A DNA stretch of 64,000 nt from Linum tenue (taxonomy: Eukaryota; Streptophyta; Magnoliopsida; Malpighiales; Linaceae): NCBI GenBank assembly GCA_946122785.1, contig CAMGYJ010000008.1, forward strand, positions 61,424,877 through 61,488,876, written 5' to 3'. The translations under genes were made by a program, and so were the position numbers. The notes under the pieces were generated by a model. The model was not told where the DNA came from and did no database searches. It saw only the letters and a program-made list of their open reading frames with translations. Below are positions 58,210-64,000 of the stretch, one piece after another; positions within the stretch are counted from its first letter, which is position 1, and every line of letters begins with the position of its first letter.

Positions 58210-59525
58210 TTAGCAAGCCTGTTTCGAGCCCATACCGAAAACAGTTCTTCGGATCTCCTCAGGGTGGACTACCTCCGTGAGATTCGCATTCATCTCCTGG
58301 GTAACACTAGGCGCAATCGGGAGGTCCGCCACCCTCTCAGTCATATTTGGAACCTGGCTTTCCGAAGTGAAGAGGGTTTGGTAGAAACCATTGGCTATAT
58401 CAGCCTTCCCTCGTTCTTCCGTAACCCATTCCCCATCCGCATTATACAGCCCCGCAACAAAATTTCGTTTCCGACGGGCTCTCGTGACCGTGTGGAAATA
58501 CGAAGAGTTCTTGTCCCCTCTTTGCAACCATCGTACCCGGGACTTCTGCTGCCAGTATTCCTCTTCAGCCTCCCACTGCCTGCTCAACTCCATTTCTAAC
58601 CTCGCCACCTCCTGCCAATCGATTGGATGAACAGCCTTAATCCGATCAATTTCTATTCTCAAGGTATGAATATTGCGCAAGAAATTAGTGGTCCCTGCTC
58701 GGCTCCAATCATATAAAAGGTGCCGAAGCTTCTTTAATTTCTCCCATAATTGAAACATCGGCGTGCCTTGTATTTGTTCCTGCCACACATAGGACACCAT
58801 CGCCTTAACCTCCGGATTCTCAGCCCAACGAGCATCAAACCGGAAAAGGGGGCGACACGCCCTGACATAAGGTTTGTCAGACAGAAGCAAAGCCCGGTGG
58901 TCAGATCCTTGATCCGTAAAGTGCTTGACTAATGTTTCAGGAAAAGTGTCCATCCAGGTTTGCGAACAAAGGACCCTGTCCAGTCTTTCCCGAATACACG
59001 CTAGACCCATTCTTTTGTTAGTCCAGGTGAACGGGTCTCCCTGAAACCCAGGGTCATGCAGCCCAATATCCTGAATCAAGTCGCGAAGGTCCAAGGATTG
59101 GGCAGCATTCCAAGGGTTTCCACCATCTTTCTCCCCGGAATTCAGTGTATCATTCATGTCCCCAATGATCGCATAAGGGAGAACAAGGCCATTACAAATC
59201 TCACGAATCTGATTCAATTGGGTTGCACGAGCCGCAATATTACAGCTCAAGTAAACACAAAGCACCACATACGAGGAACCATTATCATTAATCGTCGAAC
59301 CAATACAAAAACTAGAATGGAAAAACACCGAAGCGTCCACACCGGACGACCGAGCTAAAACAAGACCACCAGCACCATTAATGGCATCAACAAAGAAACA
59401 ATCCGAAGAATCAAAACCTAAACCCCGCACACGCCGGGTAACTACTTTCCGAGACGACCTTGTTTCAGAAAAGAAAACAAGGTCCGGATTATTCGACCGA
59501 ACCAAACCTACTGCCGTTTGGAATG
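58210..59525 (-). pseudogene. LINE ORF2, endonuclease part (partial)
   Basis: Minus-strand frame with NPDLVFFSETRSS, GGLVLARSSG, IIGDMNDTLNSGEKDGG, FTWTNKRMG and FTDQGSDHRALLL: the apurinic/apyrimidinic-type endonuclease of L1-like LINEs (GDMND and SDHR catalytic motifs). Then comes the linker, with KSRVRWLQRGDKNSSYFH. The beginning of the domain is missing at the 5' truncation (about 59525). The frame ends in a stop at 58210, directly after GMGSKQA, where reverse transcriptase should start. Confidence 0.92.
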
Positions 59526-59543
59526 AGAGCAGGCCGGCATGTC

Positions 59544-60010
59544 GTTTAATAGCGAATAGTAAAAATTTATTGCTAAAGTAAATGAGAACTTCCACCACTT
59601 ATAACCATTTTCTCCTCGAACCTCCATTGCGGAGGAAAAACAAAAAGGAAAATTAGGCTTCAACTAGCGAGCACACACACAGGCACAGCTACATGAGATC
59701 TATCTCCCCGCTGCGCAAGAAGAAGAAAAACTAGTGAGGAGCCGGAAACCGAAGAAAGGAACAGCTCCAGCGCGCTATACGTCGGAAAGGTTCGTGGTCG
59801 CAGATCGCGACCGGGAAAGTTTTCCCGGCGATTCTGATGATTCAAGCTGCAGCAGCTGCTCTCTCATCTCGTAATTCCCTTCAATTGGATCACAGTTACA
59901 TGACCTTCTCGCGTCGTTCTCCCTCGCTTTAGGAAAGGATTAGATCTGGTTGTTGTTAGCGTAATTAGGGATTGGATCGAAGTAACAGTAAGTTTTCCCC
60001 CCTTCCGCAA
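59544..60010 (+). promoter_or_regulatory. Promoter and 5' leader of the AP-1 mu gene
   Basis: Between the LINE target duplication and the start codon lies 467 bp. A TATA-like CACTTATAACC is at 59595-59605, about 50 bp from the end of the duplication, followed by a leader of roughly 370 bp. Upstream promoter elements, if any, lie on the other side of the LINE. Confidence 0.45.
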
Positions 60011-63000
60011 ATGGCCGGGGCAGTTTCGGCTCTTTTCCTCCTCGACATAAAGGGCCGGGTCCTGGTGTGGCGCGACTACCGTGGAGATGTCACCGCCATC
60101 CAGGCTGAGCGCTTCTTCACCAAGCTCATCGAGAAAGAGGTACGTGTCTCTCTTCTTTTCATTTCGTTGCTAGGGAAGTGATCAAGATTGATTTCTTTAG
60201 ATTGGAGTGCATATCTCGTGTCCTGATTCGGTGATTTTGACAAATTCAGGGAGATCCTCAGTCGCAAGATCCCGTTGTGTATGATAATGGAGTCACTTAC
60301 ATGTTTGTACAGCACAGCAATGTGTACCTTATGACGGCTGCGCGGCAGAACTGCAATGCCGCCAGCCTCCTCTCGTTTCTACACCGTGTAGTTGATGTGA
60401 GTCTCTCCACTTGATAGTCATTGCAATTCAAATGGGGACTTGTACAATTGTCTTTGATTTGGTGATGCACGAATTCTTGGATTCTACGAGGGTTTTTATG
60501 GATCAATTCATTGCAGGTGTTTAAGCATTATTTTGAAGAATTAGAAGAGGAGTCGCTGAGAGATAACTTTGTCGTAGTGGTATGTTGATTTCCAATTGAC
60601 TGATCTGTTACACGTCTAGACGTTCTGGCTGTATTCGAGATAACAATGGCAGTGCTTGGTTTCCTTCGCAGTACGAATTGTTAGATGAAATGATGGACTT
60701 TGGATATCCTCAATATACAGAGGCTAAAATTCTGAGTGAGTTCATCAAGACGGATGCCTACAGGATGGAAACTACACAAAGGCCTCCGATGGCTGTGACA
60801 AATGCAGTGTCCTGGCGCAGTGAGGGGATAGCATACAAGAAAAATGAGGTGTTTCCCTTTCTTTTTTCCACATTCCTCTTTGCTGTTGAGTAATGTTACT
60901 GGAAATTTTAACTTTTCCTTGTTTGTTTAGGTTTTCTTGGATGTGGTGGAGAGTGTTAACATACTTGTTAATAGCAATGGGCAAGTAATAAGATCAGATG
61001 TAGTTGGAGCATTGAAGATGAGAACTTATTTGAGGTTTGTTTTTTCACTTGAATCTGTTGTAGTGATAGAATAAGTTGATGGGTTTGGAATCACAGAGTT
61101 GGAATCCATTGAGTGTGTCAAATTAGGATATTTATCTGCCCTGTTGAACTTGTCATAAATCATAGCCGTGTTGTAGTTGGGAGTCCGTTCAGTGCTTGTT
61201 GGTCACTGGTGTATGAATTTATCGGTGTTAGTTTGTTTCACATTGTGATTCTGCTGCTATTGTTAATCATATTAGCGGGGTTCATTTGCTATCTGTAGTC
61301 ATTCCATTATCTTTGTTTGGTGAAGTATTGGACTGATGATGTCGAATGAAGCAGCAGTGTGCTTTTGAATATCATAGAATTGCTACGGAATAATGTTGTT
61401 TTTATCAAGTTCAAGCAACTCTAAAGGGCTATGCTGTGAAATTTGTTGTTTTAATTGTCACTGTGGCACATACAGTACAGTTGGAATAGTTCAGTATAGT
61501 CTTCTTTTGTATTTTGATGTTTGGTTTTGTTAAATGCACATTAGTGCGATGCTTTGAAGGATGCAAATATGACATAGATTCAAGGGGTGGCCTGCATCTT
61601 ATCCCCTGAATACCTGGTTCTGTGAATATGAGACTTTATCTTGTATGTCTGGTTGGTGTCTAGTTGTCCCAGCATCACTGGAGCTGCAGATCTTCTGATT
61701 GGTGTATTTCTGATGTCAGTTCTTCTGTTCACGTTGGTTGCAAAGGCTAATGTGCTATGGTTCATCACTTGATGCAGTGGTATGCCCGAGTGTAAGCTCG
61801 GCCTAAATGATAGAGTCTTGTTGGAGGCTCAAGGTCGAACAACAAAAGGAAAGGCCATTGATTTGGAGGACATCAAATTTCATCAGTATGTTACCTGATC
61901 TGAATTCTACTTAAATCCATTTAGCTGTAGAAATTCGTTATCTTCCTGTAATTGTCCCGACTTACACTTAAGTTTGAACTATTACTTTATTTACTGATAA
62001 CTCGAACTAAATGCCCCTTATCACTAGGTGTGTGCGTTTGGCTCGATTTGAGAATGATAGGACTATATCCTTCATACCTCCAGATGGATCGTTTGATCTG
62101 ATGACGTACCGACTCAGTACACAGGTACGTCCTATGGATTGTTATTTAATTTATTAGGGGCCTCTTATGAATCGGCCTTTTAAATAGGTCATTTTTGCTT
62201 TCAGGTCAAGCCTTTGATTTGGGTGGAAGCTCAAGTTGAAAGGCATTCCAGAAGTCGGGTTGAGATCATGGTAAAGGCTAGAAGCCAGTTCAAGGAGCGA
62301 AGGTATTCACTTGTTTGGCTTCAGCTGTTACTGTGTTTCGTGAACTGTGTTAGGCATATATTACTCTCCTATCTCAATACTTCATGTAGTATATGAAAAG
62401 GAATTATTTTTGAATCTCCTGAGTTTCTTGATTTCTTACAGCACAGCAACAAATGTGGAGATCGAGTTGCCTGTTCCAGCTGATGCTTCCAATCCTAACA
62501 TCAGAACGTCAATGGGATCAGCATCATATGCTCCTGAACATGATGCGCTAATGTGGAAAATCAAATCTTTTCCTGGTGGAAAGGTATGTTCAGTGCTGCA
62601 TACATGCCAATTAAATACTCTCAGTCGCGCGAAAGGGCTCCGCATCATATCGTTTATATTAGGCATCAGTGTTCTGTCTGGGGGCTGTCTAACGTAGGGG
62701 TGGGATTCGGTCGGTAAACGGTAAATTGTTTACCGAATTTACCGGTTTCGGTATACCGAAGTTGGTCATATTGGTTACCGATTACCGATACCGATTTGTG
62801 ACCGGTTTACCGATTACCGAATTACCGGTAAACGGTTACAAACCGGTATTACCGAAATACCGTGAGAAGCGATTTCGGGAGTTTTTCGGTCGGTTTACCG
62901 AATATTTACCGAACCGAATTTCTGGAAGTGGGGTGATGTTGTAATATTTTGATTTTTTGAGTTTTTTTCATCATTTTTGTAATTAATAACTAGTCAGGGG

Positions 63001-64000
63001 CCCGGCCAGTTGGCCGGGTTCATTTTCCAATCACGTAAACAACAATAGCTATTGTATGCGAGATATGCGTTTCTTTGGTAGTATGAGAAATTTTGATTTG
63101 TTCAAATACTTAAAACATTCAAATTAATTGGTAGTATAAGACAATCAAAATTATTTTAGTAATTCAACCATTTAAAAGGATCAACATCATAATGTTTTCT
63201 GAAACTCTAACTGACTCATCGACTAAAATGTCTTTATGAAAAATGAAAGAAAAACATCATGAAAGGGATTCGGCTCTTATTTACAATATTTTTGAGGCTT
63301 ATACTTACTTACATTCATGTATGTAATATTTTATATTTGTGAATAATGATGTATATGTTATATGTTAGTGGAGTAGGGAGGGGGAATTTCGGTATCGGTA
63401 TTACCGATTTACCAACGGTATTTACCGATACCGTGTTCGGTAAACCGACTCCCCCAACTTCCCGCTCGGCTACCGATACCGCCGGTAAACGGTTTACCGT
63501 TTACCGCCGGTTACCGGTTCGGTAAAACGGTAAACCGTTTACCGGATTACCGTTTACCACCCCTAGTCTAACGTGCTGTGCCATTCAGGAGTATATGTTG
63601 CGGGCAGAATTCAATCTTCCCAGCATAACTGCTGAAGAAGCAACGCCGGAGAGAAAAGCTCCTATACGCGTGAAGTTCGAGATACCATATTTTACTGTTT
63701 CAGGAATCCAGGTACGACTCCCTTAGAAGATACCACTTGCACTTTCTTGTTGATTATTTTTATATCCTGCTGTTAGGAATGATATGAATTAGGCTGTCAA
63801 GAGCAGAATCAAACCCATTTTTGGGATGAGGAATGGTTCGCCATCATAATATCATAGGTCCATCCTGTTAGTCCCAAGCTTATATCCTGTTGTGTTATCG
63901 GACATGTTTGTGATAGGTACACTGATTCCTAAATTCACCTTAGCTGGGGCTATTTGCTTTATCTAATTCACCTGTACCGTAATAATCAGGTTCGGTACCT
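60011..64000 (+). CDS. AP1M: AP-1 complex subunit mu (clathrin adaptor), last exon cut by window
   Basis: Medium subunit of the AP-1 adaptor that selects tyrosine-motif cargo and recruits clathrin at the trans-Golgi network/early endosome (HAPLESS13 in Arabidopsis). Exons: 60011-60139, 60250-60396, 60517-60579, 60672-60848, 60931-61034, 61778-61885, 62028-62124, 62205-62302, 62442-62583, 63589-63711, and exon 11 starting at 63990 (VRYL...). Junctions are GT-AG; 396 codons are complete and about 32 remain beyond the window (family length about 428). Seen: longin-like N-domain (MAGAVSALFLLDIKGRVLVW, HYFEELEEESLRDNF), YELLDEMMDFGYPQ, the mu homology domain (ESVNILVNSNGQ, GMPECKLGLNDR, FIPPDGSFDLMTYR) and ATPERKAPIRVKFEIPYF. 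AP-1 rather than AP-2 is indicated by the N-terminal and GMPECKLGLND blocks. Intron 9 contains a hAT MITE. Confidence 0.97.
62695..63565. mobile_element. hAT MITE (871 bp) inside intron 9 of the AP-1 mu gene
   Basis: Ends TAGGGGTGG and CCACCCCTA are perfect inverted repeats of 9 bp, extending imperfectly through TTTACCG-rich sequence. The target duplication GTCTAACG is perfect (62687-62694 and 63566-63573). Subterminal regions consist largely of repeated TTACCG/CGGTAA words on both sides. No coding capacity. Confidence 0.93.

Larger units (their letters stand above)
55644..59543 (-). mobile_element. L1-like LINE, 5'-truncated, with 18-bp target duplications
   Basis: AGAGCAGGCCGGCATGTC is present at 55644-55661 and 59526-59543, perfectly repeated. 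The LINE body is 55662-59525 in minus orientation, with a 13-A tail at the low-coordinate end preceded by CTTTTGTC. The 5' end is cut inside ORF2 (endonuclease N-terminus missing; no ORF1), the usual outcome of incomplete target-primed reverse transcription. ORF2 is further disrupted at 58205-58215. Perfect duplications suggest a young insertion. Confidence 0.95.

Noticed and set aside
55698..59581. Many plus-strand frames of 60-147 codons
   Set aside because: All lie opposite the LINE ORF2, which accounts for the low stop density.

Overview
The window is nuclear DNA of a flowering plant, most likely a eudicot. It has five multi-exon or intact plant genes with GT-AG introns, AT-rich spacers, and repeats typical of plants: Athila-type Ty3/gypsy elements, L1-like LINEs, hAT, Mutator-like and CACTA elements, and a tRNA-derived SINE. 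No bacterial, organellar, rRNA or CRISPR feature was seen.

Region 1 (1-24.2 kb) is repeat-dominated. Ath-1, an Athila-type element on the minus strand (5' LTR 1215-2715, gag below it), sits inside a second one, Ath-3 (2716-7435). Ath-3 keeps gag and protease but has lost reverse transcriptase and integrase. At 8.9-12.6 kb there are two Mutator-like elements. The first (8955-10615) carries decayed pieces of two unrelated host genes, a PTC52-like Rieske oxygenase and a DUF1218 membrane protein. The second (11067-12313) interrupts an older repeat whose uninterrupted copy lies at 53.5-54.0 kb. A LINE remnant (13.4-14.28 kb) is cut a few codons into its second ORF by the 3' LTR of Ath-2 (14281-21943). 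Ath-2 retains RNase H and integrase pieces and has a CACTA-like insertion. LTR fragments follow to about 24.1 kb.

Region 2 (24-38.6 kb) is mostly spacer and relics: a copia RNase H relic, hAT elements nested in one another, a LINE-derived insertion, an LTR fragment, a SINE, and a 2.1-kb solo LTR with a hAT MITE inside. One gene lies here, an intronless SIAMESE-RELATED CDK inhibitor (28115-28441, minus).

Region 3 (38.6-49.4 kb) is gene-rich. It holds a peroxisomal glutamate:glyoxylate aminotransferase (minus, 13 coding exons, 481 aa), a class II PRPP synthetase (plus, 7 exons, 426 aa, with two in-frame start codons), and an anthranilate phosphoribosyltransferase-like gene (minus, 8 readable exons, first exon not found).

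Region 4 (49.4-59.6 kb) is repeats again: a hAT transposase fragment, a 527-bp fold-back element, a dense array of the palindrome TACGTA, a hAT MITE, and a LINE with intact 18-bp target-site duplications that lies less than 500 bp upstream of the next start codon.

Region 5 (60.0-64.0 kb) is the AP-1 adaptor complex medium (mu) subunit gene, plus strand, cut by the window edge at its last exon. Intron 9 carries a hAT MITE.

The genes are housekeeping or regulatory genes and do not form one pathway. From memory of Arabidopsis locus numbers, their order resembles two Arabidopsis chromosome 1 neighbourhoods combined: SMR8/PRS3/AP1M1, and GGT2 next to a TrpD-like gene. If so, the window preserves an ancestral gene block expanded by transposon insertion.
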